This document shows, in pieces, positions 46,501 through 57,364 of a stretch of DNA of 64,000 nt. The position numbers were made by a program, and so were the translations under genes. This DNA comes from Haematococcus lacustris (Eukaryota > Chlorophyta > Chlorophyceae > Chlamydomonadales > Haematococcaceae). Position 1 is the first letter of the stretch; the number at the start of each line of letters is the position of its first letter. The notes beneath the pieces were generated by a model, which was not told the DNA's origin, did not search any database, and saw only the letters and a program-made list of their open reading frames with translations. The stretch covers positions 5,621,140 through 5,685,139 of the forward strand of contig JASKMD010000026.1 of assembly GCA_030144725.1 (NCBI GenBank), written 5' to 3'.

Positions 46501-49359
46501 CGGCCGGCGGCCAGCCAGCTTGCGGCGCAGCAAGAGCGGCAAAAAGAAGGGCAGCAAAGGCAAGGCCGGGGACGAGAGGCCAGCGGCGGGTCGAAAGGAC
46601 CACACGGCTACCCAGGCCGCCGCCTGCCTGCGCTTTTTGGCCCTGTGCCCTCAATTCACGCAACACCTGCTGGGTGCGTGTGGGAGAGGTTGACTAGCAG
46701 AGGGATGGATGAGTGATGGAGGCAGCGCTGGGTGGCAAGCTTTGCTAGGCCAGGGCAGTGGCAGGGCAGTGGCGAGGCAGGGCAGTGGTGGAGCAGGGCA
46801 GTGGTGGGGCAGGGCAGTGTGCACTGGCAGCAGGCACACACCCAGTGTCCTCTGTCCCACCACTGCCATAGCTGCGGCAGCAGGAGGAGGAGCATGAGCA
46901 CGAGAATGAGCACTACCATGATGGCATGTTCAGTAGTAGCAGCAGCAGCAGCCAGGCCACCCCAGCAGAAGAGGGTGGCAGCTGATCGGCCATGCGTCAC
47001 ACCAGGCTAAGCAAGGGATCGCCCTTATGCCCTGCCCCTGCCTGGTTCTCAGAGTCAGGCAGCCTGGCCAAGCTGGTGGCTGCTCTGCGGAACGCCAGCA
47101 GTGAGCAGGCCGCCTTCATCGCTGGCATCTTGTGGGAGATCACCGCTGATGCTAACGTCGCCCAGCTGGTGGGGCCCCACTGCCACTGCTGCTACTGCTA
47201 TCTGCTACGCCATCTCACGACAACTGCTACTGCCGCTGCACTGGATGGCTTTCTGTGTGCTGCGTATGACGTGCTGCTTCTACTGGACCGCTCAAAACGG
47301 ATTATGCACAAGTACTCAATTACTCAAACCTGGGCATAGACTGTGTGGCCTCATCAACCCAGCTGCCATGCTGCATGGCAGGTCAGGCTGAGGTCATCTT
47401 ACTCTGGCCCGGTCAACCCACCGGTGTTGCTGACAATCACCTCGCACTAGAAGCAATATGAGACCTGCAGTTGTATTGTTCATACTAGTGATGATGGTGT
47501 GATGGATGGTGATGTTGGTGGTGTTGATGGTAATGATGGTGGTGGTGTCCTCAGCTTGTGTCCCTGTGCTGCCGCAGGTGCTTGAGGCTGAGGGTGTGAG
47601 TGCGCTGCTGCACGTCATCTCAACTAACCTAGGGCAGTCAAAGGTAGGGAGGTCCTGCACTGCAGCTGAGCGATCAGTATGTTATGCGGCCAAATGCAGG
47701 CTAGTAGTGTGACCCTGGCTCCTCCTCACTCCTGGCGCACAGGGCAAGCGCAAGGCACGACCGAAGAAGGCTAAGTCCACCCCAGCGTCAGCATCCACCC
47801 CTGCTAAAGAGAGTAAGCCAGACAAGCCAGAGGCCGCAGCGCTGCCGTTCTACCCAGAGATTGCCGTGTGCAATGCAGCCGGCGCCTTGCACCACCTGAC
47901 CTTCCTGGACCAGGCAAAGCAGCAGGTGAGTGGGCAGGGTGCAGCGTCGTGGGGCTGCTGGACCCCAACAGGCCCTGGCATACCGGGCTGCAGCTAGCAG
48001 CACGGCCTGCTGGGCAGGCCAGCAAGGCTGGGCAAAGACGCAGAGGCAGCTGGCAGTGGATGTAGCAATTGCAAGGGATGCAGGGATGCAAGGCAGCAGG
48101 GCAAGCCGGCAGGGCAGGGCAATTCATTGCTCATGGTCGTGTTTAAGCGTTGAGGAGGGCCCAGGGCCCTGACACCAGAGGGCAGAAGGGGTGTGGGCCT
48201 TGCAATCGTCCACCCATCATGAAGCCGCTGACGGTGCCAGGCATGCCCAAGCTCTGGGTTGCAGCCTATGTGCCTTCCAAACCATGCGTTCAGAACCCTG
48301 ACCCTCACCCTGACCCTAACCATGACCCTAACCATGGCCCTGACCCTGATCCTGACCCTAACCATGACCCTAACCATGACCTTGGCCATGACCCTTGTGT
48401 GTCATGCAGGTTGGCCAGCTGGGTGCTCAGATCCTGGCCTTGTGTCTGAAGTCAGCGCAGAAGGCTCGCAGTCCCCAGACCTTTGAGAATGCGACTGGGG
48501 CGCTGTGGAACTGCGGGCTAGATGCTGTTGCCTCTGCTCGCTTGGTGGAGGCTGGCGTGCCTGGCTACCTGGCCAAACCCGTCCCTGCACACTGGGTCGT
48601 GGTGGGTGCATGTGCGCTGGCACCTATGCACTGGCATTGCATGTGCATGTGGCGTTGAAGTGGTCGTGTGGGGTTTTCATGGGAAGGAGGTGTGCTGACC
48701 ACCTGACTCATGGCAGATAGGACTGCTCAAGCAAACAACCTGGTTCAAACACCATCTTCCCTGCACCAAATCCATCTCAACACAGGCAGGCATGTTGTCG
48801 TCAGCAGCAGGAGCAGCGTCCACAGCACAGCTTTGCTGCTGAACTCAGTCTTGTATGTATCCTTGTAAAGCACACAGCTTGCAAGAGGCAATTGCCACGC
48901 CTCCCCCAGCCCTCATCAACAGGAGCAGAGGTGTGGTGGGTATGTAGTGCACAGCCAGCTGCTCTGGATCACCTGCCCCCTGCCCAGTAGCGCTCAGCAT
49001 GAAGCATGACATCATGACATGCATAGTGTGTGAGTATGTGTGTTGCAGCAGCGCCGATAGGCGACTGCCGTGTCATGATGAGGTTATGGAGTGCTGCCCA
49101 ACATTGTGACCACCGTTCCTTGTTGCTTCTGGCTATGTGCAGGCCGGTGAGCAGCGGAGCCCCTCCCCCCTGCAGGCGCTGCCTGGGCATGACCCTGGCC
49201 CCTCCCCCTTCCTCACCCAGCAGCACCACTGAGACCCTGGGACGCTGCACCCCCTTGCCCTCCACCCTCATAACAAGCCAGCTGCAAGAAGAGGATGGCT
49301 GCGGTGCAGCGGCTGGCTCTGTGTGGCTCACAGGGCGGGGAAGGCCACAACGGCACTAG
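43593..49359 (+). CDS. Armadillo-repeat protein, uncharacterised
   Basis: Multi-exon gene coding for tandem ARM-like helical repeats, generally a protein-interaction scaffold. Exons with consistent phase: 43593-43709 (MAATVSVKPKTGKKKPVV), 43859-43939 (NEATNALVRKSEAAMCIWSH), 44171-44317 (CIGFLVGMLERGQVEEKHAA), 44699-44785 (AALLGGDHDRSRLPAAQFLA) and 45118-45267 (ALPALLAACSSG...ALRCLVENVQ). Further likely exons: about 46002-46110 (LRRKALVQMGAVPTLVELVA), 46480-46675 (Lys-rich SGKKKGSKGKAG insert), 47053-47165 (LAKLVAALRNASSEQAAFIA), 47579-47642, 47743-47924 (Lys-rich, ending AAGALHHLTFLDQ) and 48410-48595 (NATGALWNCGLDAVASARLV). A last exon from about 49142 is uncertain. A TGTAA signal lies near 49618. 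The repeats resemble armadillo or outer-arm-dynein-type ARM proteins, but no specific function can be assigned. Confidence 0.75.
44064..44135 (+). repeat. Intronic copy of a downstream armadillo exon segment
   Basis: gatgctgttgcctt..ctcgcctggtggagg and the following gcgtgcc/ggctac match 48519-48570 inside the last clear armadillo exon. The copy contains a frame-breaking tag and sits in the intron between exons 2 and 3. Confidence 0.7.
45268..45383 (+). repeat. 24-bp intronic minisatellite
   Basis: Four to five copies of gtgggccaggcagggcagca with variants, directly after the donor of armadillo exon 5. Confidence 0.85.
45709..45740. repeat. (GGGTCA)n
   Basis: Five tandem hexamers in an armadillo-gene intron. 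Related CCCTGA and CCCTAA runs occur at 46438-46462 and 48295-48395. Confidence 0.85.
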
Positions 49360-49925
49360 GCAAAGGGGTGGTGGTGAAGGAAACATAGACACTGAGGATG
49401 CACTGCAGGCCCCCTTCCAAGAAGGAAGCCTGACTATTGCCGCATGCTTTTTTTTGCATGCTCTGTTTGCTACTTACAACACAATTGCTGGCACTTGCTA
49501 AGCAGCTCTGGCTGATGAGTCTTTGATGCTCGAAGCTCAACGTTTTGACCAAGGGCTTCCAGGCATATGTGCAGTGTCTTTATATGCCTCCATGTATAAG
49601 GGCCCTATCACTGTTATTGTAAAGCCATAGGACTCATGTAGGAACTCATCGATTGTCAAGCAATGGTGTGGGATCTTGCTGGTCCCCTAACGCCTGCTGA
49701 ACGTGCACTTTTTCGTGGGTGCCCATGATGGCTGATGGCGCTCTGATGAGACATGCATGGCTGATGGCGCTTGAATGAGACTTGTCAGCACCTCGGCATG
49801 TCTTGCAGGGATGTCTTGACGCGAGTGTGTGGTGGCATGGGCAAACCGATGCTATGAACCAAACATGGATGCGATGCAAGCCACATGGCATTGTGCTTGC
49901 ATTTTATTCCCGCCAGGTGCTGATC

Positions 49926-52900
49926 ATGCCTGAGAAGATCGTCTTCGTCTCGGGTTGCTACGATGTCCTCCATGGTGGCCACGTGGAGTTCTTTGAGCAA
50001 GCGCGGTCGCTAGGTGATGATGGGGTATGATTGTTACCTTAGACAGAGCAAACCGTGCAGTACAGTCAATTTGTACTCCAGATGTTTTCAGGCGACCGCC
50101 TGGTTGTGTGCTTTGCCGGCGACGAGAGCCTCAGGTGGGAGTGTTGGTTGTGTTGATGTACACTGATTGCGAGCTTTAATATAACCCAAGTCAAGATGTC
50201 ATCTTAAATACCAAGCAAAGACACCTTGACACCGTGTCGTTCCTGGAGCGTTTCTGCTCCACCTAGCCTACATGCAAACTCTAAGAGGGAGCTGGAGACC
50301 GCTCCTGAATATCCTCGCTCATGTATGATAAACACTTTAGGCATCTCTGCCACAAGCCTCTGACCACTCACATATCTTACATGCTTACATAGCTCTTATC
50401 CTAACCATACCCAAATCTACACTCATGTGCCCATGCGCATTGAGCTGGCACCCCGGATGGCGTCTCAGGCGGCATAAGCGACCCCAGCCCAGCATCCCCA
50501 CCATCCACAAGCTACACCTGCTCTCGGCATTAAGGCCCGTGGACGAGGTGGTCATTGGCGATGACCTAGAAGCTCCGCATGGCTTGGACTTCAAGAAAGC
50601 TTTCCTGAGCATCCGACCACAAATACTAGCCGTCACCGAGGACGACAAGTGCGTGCCGGCTGCAGCTCCCAGTGCTGCCTGCTCCATGTTGCTGTCAAGA
50701 ACCTTGTGCTGTCAGCCTGCCTGGCACTGGCCTGTGAGTGGATCCTCACGTTTGTGCGATGCCATGGCATGCAAGCACCCTACATGCAGCCCACCTGCAT
50801 GCGCCACATGCCTGCATAGCACCAGTTACGCCTGCCTGGGTGCCCTGCCCAGGTACGGGGATGTGAAGCGGGAGTTGTGCGCAGAGGTGAGCCATGAAGG
50901 GAGGCAAAAGAGGGTGAAGGGAAGGCTGAGATCAGAGGAGGGTAGCAGGGAGAGGGGAGGGTGGCAGGGAGAGGGGAGGGTGGCAGGGAGAGGGGAGGAG
51001 GGGAAGAGTGGGGGGGGGGCGAGGGGGATGTGCAGGAGAAAGGGAGCGTTGTCAATTACGTCAGGCAATGGCACCGGGTCGCCTGGCCGCATTTAGACAC
51101 CAGGCTTCATACCCCATGTTGTACGCCTGCCTGTCATGATCCCTGCTGCCACGTCATCCAACACAACGTCATCTGGACTCCACCCACATTCAGGTGTACC
51201 ACACCAGAAATGTAACAAACCACATATGTATCAATAACCTGTAGTATCCCATGTGGCCGACCCCTCTATGGTAGTGAGCTATAAGGACCCCTATAGGGTT
51301 GTGAGCTATAAGCCTCCCCCAAATATCACCACCACCCGCTGTGGTTCCGCCCTGCTGTCCACCAGCCTTTGCGTGTGATGTCCAGGTGGGGGCGGAGTAT
51401 GTGGTGATGCCAAAGTCGCTGCAGTACGAGAAGACCAGCACCACTGACATCCTGGCCGCATCAAAGCCCCGGCCTGGGCACCCCTCAGGCAAGACCACAC
51501 ACAGGCTGGCTGGCAGGGAACAGAGTAAGCCAGGCTTAGCATCTGGTCATCGGCAAAGCCAGGACAGTTGAGGCAGCGGCAGCCTAGGGCTTTAGACTCC
51601 TAGCGCCATCGCGTCATAGCATACCCTGAACTGCATGATGTATTAATGGTTTGATGGTTTTATTGATGGCTTACACCAAGCCGTCAGGCCTTAGCCACAA
51701 GCTGCCCTCCCCCTAGGGGTTCAGGGCAGGGCACAGCACTTCAAGGCTAGGAGCACAAGCAGGGGTGTTCATGGGCTCTAGAGCCTGCTGTCGTGCCCCA
51801 AGCTGCCTGTGGTCACTTGCATAAGAGGTACAGCTGTCCCCACTTGGTGCCCCTTAACCCGCCCCCACTTGCCTCAGCCTGCCTCACTCCGCCCTGCCCT
51901 GCCCTGCTCTGCCCGCCCTGCCCCCTCCCATTCTACAGAGTTGACTTTGCAGGGGGCTGGCTAGACGTACCCAAGTATGCCAGGCCAGGCGCCTTCGTGG
52001 TAAACTGCAGCATCAGCCCCCAGGTGTCACTGGCAGACTGGCCGTACCACATTGGAGGCGGCCTGGTGCGTGGGACAGCTGGCTGTGGGCTGCCGGCTGT
52101 GGGCTGTGGGTAGCTGACTGCTGGCTGTGGGCTGCCGGCTGTGGGCTGTGGGTAGCTGACTGCTGGCTGTGGGCTGCTGGCTGCTGGCCATGGATGAAGG
52201 CTGTGGGCTGCCGGCTGTGGGCTTGCAGATGTCGGCTGCACAGCGGTTGCTGCCAGTCCTGCTTTGCTTCAATGCGGGTTGAGAGTGTTATGTAGGAGGG
52301 CAGGGGCCTGAGCCCGGGACTGACGCCATGTGTCAGCTCCCACAACCCCAGCACATCACACCACACACGTGCTGCTCTGGCTCCGGCTTTGACTTTGACT
52401 TTGCTCTATGTCAAGCCATTGTTGCCACCACCACAACTCTTTTTGTAGCCTTTGCCACTGCCATTGCTGCTGCAGCAGCTGGCTCTGCCACCACAGTGGC
52501 AGCAGCTGCCTGCAGTCAGGTCACTCAGCAGGGTTAAGCAGGGCAGGGCGTGGAGCCATACCCAAACCTCGACCACCACTTTTAGCTTACTCGGCAGGGC
52601 TTAGGCCCAGGCCTGAGGAGGTCAGGGCGTAAGGCCACACCCATACCTTGACCCAGCTCCAGCTGAGCCCGCCCTGACGTGCTGTGGTATGTCTGCAGGG
52701 CGGGTCTGCGGCGTACGCGCTGCTGCAGGGGCGGGACAGCGTGCAGAGTGAGCTGGACTTGGGCGTGGGCTGGCAGGTAGGCGACCAGGGTCAGCCCCAG
52801 GATAGGTGTGGAAGGGGAGAGTGGAAGGGGAGGGGCAGGGGGCCTTCTAGTTGTGGGCAAGCACGCAGAAAATGCGGGGTGGTGTTGGGAGGGCTGAGGT

Positions 52901-54687
52901 TTGTGGGTAGGGCGAGTAAGGGAGTGGAGGTGTACCTGGTGCAGCCCGAGCAGCACTGCGCCATCATGCATGATTTGGTGGATGCAGGCAGGCAGGTAGG
53001 GCACAGCCTGCTTGGCATTGCCACCGCCTGCCGCCACCTGCTGCTAGCCAAGCCGCTGTGGGTCTCCCTCCCACCCAGGACCCAGCCATCATCAGCGAGA
53101 CTGGGCTGTGTGTGTGGCGCAGTGGGCAGCGGCCCGAGCTTGATTTCAAGACGTCCCCTGCCTTCCTCTCTGGTGCGCTGCTCCCACGCTGTGTGCCTAG
53201 ACCAGCAGGCCGTCAGCGGCACACTAGCTGGCCACAGCAAACAGGCAGCAGAACCAGCAGCAACAGCCAGCGCGGCCGTCGCCATCTTAGGAGTCAGTCT
53301 CACACACAGTGACCACAGCATGCATGCACATCAGCAGAAGCTGCGGAAGCAGGAGCAGCCAGAGCAGGAGCAGGAGCAGGAGCAGCCAGAGCAGTAGCAG
53401 CCGTCAAGGCAACAGGCTGGCAGAAAAGGTGGCTGCATGCTTGTGTACGGGTTAGGGTTGGGTTAGGGTTAGCCTAACCCTGACCCTAACCCTAACCCCG
53501 TCCCAACTGCTGCACAACAAGCAAGTGCGTGACACCCACTGAGCTGGGAGATATAGCAGCTACAACTGTGACGAGGACCTAAAGCACTATGTATGGCTAT
53601 TGGTCGTGCTTGTGCCCTACCCACCCACCCACCCGCCCAACTTGGCGCTGACAGCCCTGACCCTGACCAACCTGACCTTCATCGCCCTGATCTCCACCGC
53701 TGCTGGCCCTGGGTGCAGGAAAGATGGCAGTGCTGTGGACGGGGTCACCGCACACCACCTACGCCCTGACTGACCTGCAGCGTGACTGGAGCTTGATCAA
53801 GGCTGCGGGGGCTCAGGCCAGGGAGGCAGTGCTGCCCGACCGACAGAGCTTTGTCAACCTGGCTGAGGCGGTGAACATGAGCTATCAGGTAGGTGGGACC
53901 GGGGACAGGGGGGCCGGCACTGCTCTGCTACCTCACGCTCTTCCACCACCCTGTGGCTGCCACCTGCCCCTGTAGCTGACCCACAGAGCCTGTGCCTGGG
54001 CACCAAGGGCTTCCCTCCCATAGCATGGATGCGCACCAGTGCAGGACCTTGCACTGAGGCATCAAGGGGATGGGAGGCTGGTGACGTGGCATAACAACAG
54101 CACAAGAGCACAGCAGCCGCACCCGCGTATCCCGTCAGCTGCTCCACTGGCTACACAGGGGCCAGGCCCCAGCCATAGGCAACACATCAGGCATCCCTGC
54201 CACGTCCGCCACATGTCCAGCCCCATCAGGTGAGGCTGCTAGAGGACCAGTTCAGTGCTCTGTCGCACGTTGTGGTGTTCCTGCCTGTCTTCGAGCATGC
54301 ACCTTGTCAGCAGGAACACTTCAGGCATCCTGGCCGTGGTGTTGCACATGCCTCTTGCCTCACGCTGTGGAGTTGCTACTGGGCCAGTGTGGCTGCTGTG
54401 GCTATGTGCAACCAAAACCGTACAGCCAAAGCACAGGAAACACCGGCAGCAGGCGAGCAGTTTTCCCTCCCTCGTCGGGCATCTCGCAGGTGCAGCAGGG
54501 CGAAGGCATGCAGCCTCTGCCCGACCACGGCCAACTGGCGGCGAAGTACTTGGGCGGTGGGTTTGGCGGGTACGCGCTGTACTTGTTTATGTCACAAGCA
54601 CAACGGGACGCGTTTGTGGAAGCGCAGGGCGGGCGGGGCAAGGACGGAGCCATCGCGATAGAACCCTACATCCGGCCCGCGTGCTGA
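49926..54687 (+). CDS. Bifunctional cytidylyltransferase / GHMP sugar kinase
   Basis: Ten inferred exons join in phase to about 382 residues: 49926-50013, 50092-50134, 50469-50648, 50853-50886, 51386-51524, 51941-52065, 52699-52776, 53079-53172, 53719-53888 and 54490-54687. The N-terminal half is a nucleotidyltransferase ([20 protein letters not shown], with the HxGH-type [30 protein letters not shown]). The C-terminal half is a GHMP-type kinase ([22 protein letters not shown], the phosphate loop; [37 protein letters not shown]). The joint architecture suggests phosphorylation of a sugar and its activation to a nucleotide sugar, like bacterial heptose-activating enzymes; the substrate is not deducible. 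The start is the Met directly before the first strand. Introns are long and repeat-rich. Confidence 0.85.
51640..51728 (-). mobile_element. LINE 3' tail in an intron
   Basis: Minus strand reads cctgaacccctagggggagg ... gcctgacggcttggtgtaagcc. It matches the 3' tail of the LINE at about 6221-6297 (cccgaacccctagaggggga ... ctgacggcttaagcggtgtaagcc). It lies in the intron between exons 5 and 6 of the kinase gene. Confidence 0.62.
52081..52230. repeat. Intronic minisatellite (ctgtgggctgccgg)
   Basis: Irregular tandem units of gctgtgggctgccggctgtg just after the donor of kinase exon 6. Confidence 0.8.
53449..53503. repeat. Telomere-like inverted repeat
   Basis: gggttagggttgggttaggg followed after a few bases by cctaaccctgaccctaaccc: TTAGGG-type units facing each other within 55 bp, in an intron of the kinase gene. 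Confidence 0.8.
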
Positions 54688-55161
54688 ACGTTAGAGAATG
54701 CAGTCTAGCCATTGAGGCGACTCTTCGTCACGGGTAGTGTGTGTTTGTGTGACCGGTAGGACTTAAGTACGGACGGTACGGTCGTGCCCTCGCGCAGGTG
54801 TGGTGTTGCTCCGCATTGCTATGCACATAGTTACAGCCTAGTCGCTCATCACGTGCATATAAATTCGTTCTCTGAAATTATAATAATAACGTTCTCTGAA
54901 ATTGTTAAATGCTGAGTACAGCTCTTGAACCCCACAGCCCTCATGCTACACCAAAATAAAGCATGAGTTGGAATCGAACCGGGCTGCGAGCTCATCATTG
55001 TAAAGGCTACCGACAGTGCGCCTAATGCCCACTTCAGCTCAGTCTTCTGGTGTGTGTGCCTGTGCCTGCGCCACACACATCCCCTTTGTTAGGGGTTCAT
55101 TGTTTTTCTTGTTGTTGGGATTGTCTTGAGCTGTAGCTGGCTATTGCTGCAGCTTGCGCTG
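54688..55161. other. Intergenic between the kinase gene and the Fanzor stop
   Basis: Nothing recognised. The two genes converge here. Confidence 0.5.
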
Positions 55162-55569
55162 CTACTTGAGCAACAGGGGCTTGTCGGCTATCTCAACCCA
55201 CTCCTGGCCTGGCTGGCCTGGCTTGGGCATGGCTGGGCCGTTAGGCCAGTAGCACAGCTCAGTGGGACGTGGCCCTGGGCCGACTGCACAGCGGCGGATG
55301 TTCAGCGCGGCTGACACGCCCCGGTCATAGAACCTGCACATGGGTGTGGAAGATGCATGACGTCAATTCATGTGTCATGTCATGTGGGATATGCTCATGT
55401 CATGCACATGTGTAGGATTGGGTCAATGCTTACCTGGTGATGTTGTTTATGCTTGTTAAGCACATCAGGCCCCGGACTTGGGAACGCTTTGCCATGCTTT
55501 TCACTGGCCGCAGCCACCTGCATGGTCTCATGGGACAATGCACATTGGTAAGATGTCTCATCTTGACCC

Positions 55570-55799
55570 TGTGACGGTGCGCTTATGCGTATCCGTAAAC
55601 CACACTTTAGCAGAGTGACTGAGGAGGTCAATGGTGGGCTGCTACCAGCTCACCATTCGGGTTCGACTCCCGAGGGTCCCGTTCTAAACCTGGGCTCAGT
55701 TGCTGTGCGAGAGTGTGGATAGTAGAGACTGCGTTGGACATTTCTAAGTGGACATGCCGCTCACACTGTAAGATTAAAGGCAGCGGCTACGCCGTTACA
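55570..55799 (+). repeat. Left LTR of chromovirus 2
   Basis: 230 bp, TG...CA. Contains a tRNA-like A box (TAGCAGAGTGACT, 55608-55620) and a T-arm/B box (GGGTTCGACTCCC, 55659-55671) 50 bp apart. Confidence 0.93.
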
Positions 55800-55801
55800 A
55801 A

Positions 55802-57364
55802 ATGGTTTCCGACCGACGTCGGTACAGCAACATGACAGACAATCCAGGCAATGGCGGGCCACCCGCCGGAGCTGAACCCCCTACTAATACTCCTTCAGAG
55901 CCCAATGCCGATATGCTGGATAAGCTCTTGGAGGCAGCTCGGACTAATCCAGAGCTTCGTGCGAAGTTCAACGCCGTTGTGGCGACCTTCTCAGGTGGCT
56001 CTAAAGCCCCTGGTGACTCTCCTTCTGGCAATAACCCAGAGGATACCCCTGGTGGCGAGATGGAGGACGGCGAGATGGACGAGCAACGTCCTCGCTACAT
56101 TGGAGGAGACGAAGACTACATCCTCGAGCTGGAGGCTCAACAGCTGCAGATTCAGGCTGAGAATGAAGCCCTGCGTCAAGCCCTGTCGACAATTACGTCT
56201 CAGGTGAAGTCGCCTACCCTTCCACCTCGCAGGCCAGATCTAGCAGGCAGGGCAGCTGCTCCTGCGTCGACTAGACAGCCTGGCGCAGGTGCTGCAGGCC
56301 TAGGACGAGGCGCCCCTACGGGTCCCTCGCCTCTGACCCTGCCTCTTCCCTTGTCTTTGATCTCAAGGTCTATACCTGGTCCAGACAAGTGGACTGATGC
56401 GTGCAGCAACACCCATCGCAGAGCCTTAGCGTTCTGCGATGACCTTGAGCGTCACTGTGAACGCTGCCGCCTTGATGTTGCATCGACACTGCCTGCTTTC
56501 CTGACTTGCGCTGCTCGCAACACCTGGTATCCATCCATCAAGGAGTCCTATGCTGCCTTGTATGCTGACGTCCCCGACTGGCCTTACCTGCGTACTGCAT
56601 TCTGCGAGTATACAGGAGACGACCTGCGGGATGACTGTAACGTCGCCCGAACTAAGCTGCTTGATGGTGCCATCAAGATGACCGCAGGAATGCTCCTGGG
56701 GCAATACATTACTGAGTTCAGGAATAACCTGCTGTTTGCAGGGAACGACAGCATGTGTCAGCCTCTGCTGGCCATGGTGTTCACTAGGGGCCTCAGCTCA
56801 GCTTTACAGCCTGCTGTACTTAAGGACCTGGCTCAATTTAAGAACCCCACATTGTCTCAGGCTATGGAGGCTGCTAAGCAGGCTCAGCGCAATGTTGTCA
56901 TGCTGTCCACCACCACACCTACTAAAGGTGCTGGTACCTCTGGTGTTCATGTTGTGCAGGCGTCAAGTGCCCTGGGAGGTGAGGCCCACCCCGGCAGGCG
57001 TGGCTCTAAGCCCCCTGTTTCTGGCGGTGCTGGCAAGAGGCCCAGACACGATGAGCTGTGGTCCAAGAAACCCCTGTTGCCTGGGCAATACTGCTTCAAG
57101 TGCAACCATCCCGGCCACCTGACCAACCACCCCTGCCCCTTCCGCCACTTCACGGCCATTGAGGCCCGGCGCAGGTCTGGGTATCCTCACCCACCTGAGG
57201 GTGCCAAGAAGCCTGGCCAAGCCAAGTCCAAGCCTCCTTCAGAGTCTGGTGCTTCTGAGTCAGACCAGAAGCCAGAGCCCCAGCCCCCACCTAAGGCGGC
57301 TAAGCCTAGGGATCAGGGCATGCGCCGTGGCGTCAGCCGGGCCCGTATTGCTACCAACCGTTAG
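55802..57364 (+). CDS. gag: Gag of chromovirus 2
   Basis: 520 codons; the alternative start MTDNPGN at 55832 would clear the primer-binding site, which overlaps the first ATG. The N-terminus is Pro/Glu-rich. The middle (PGPDKWTDACSNTHRRALAF ... FLTCAARNTWYPSI) looks like a capsid domain. Near 57090 there is a zinc knuckle CFKCNHPGHLTNHPC, a CCHC motif with one extra residue before the last Cys. The C-terminus is Pro/Lys/Arg-rich. Gag packages element RNA into particles. It ends with TAG (57362-57364), and pol continues in the same frame. Confidence 0.9.
   Translation: MVSDRRRYSNMTDNPGNGGPPAGAEPPTNTPSEPNADMLDKLLEAARTNPELRAKFNAVVATFSGGSKAPGDSPSGNNPEDTPGGEMEDGEMDEQRPRYIGGDEDYILELEAQQLQIQAENEALRQALSTITSQVKSPTLPPRRPDLAGRAAAPASTRQPGAGAAGLGRGAPTGPSPLTLPLPLSLISRSIPGPDKWTDACSNTHRRALAFCDDLERHCERCRLDVASTLPAFLTCAARNTWYPSIKESYAALYADVPDWPYLRTAFCEYTGDDLRDDCNVARTKLLDGAIKMTAGMLLGQYITEFRNNLLFAGNDSMCQPLLAMVFTRGLSSALQPAVLKDLAQFKNPTLSQAMEAAKQAQRNVVMLSTTTPTKGAGTSGVHVVQASSALGGEAHPGRRGSKPPVSGGAGKRPRHDELWSKKPLLPGQYCFKCNHPGHLTNHPCPFRHFTAIEARRRSGYPHPPEGAKKPGQAKSKPPSESGASESDQKPEPQPPPKAAKPRDQGMRRGVSRARIATNR

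Noticed and set aside
54960..55025. tRNA-like B box (ggttcgattcc on the minus strand)
   Set aside because: No matching A box or cloverleaf stems could be paired; acceptor and anticodon stems fail.
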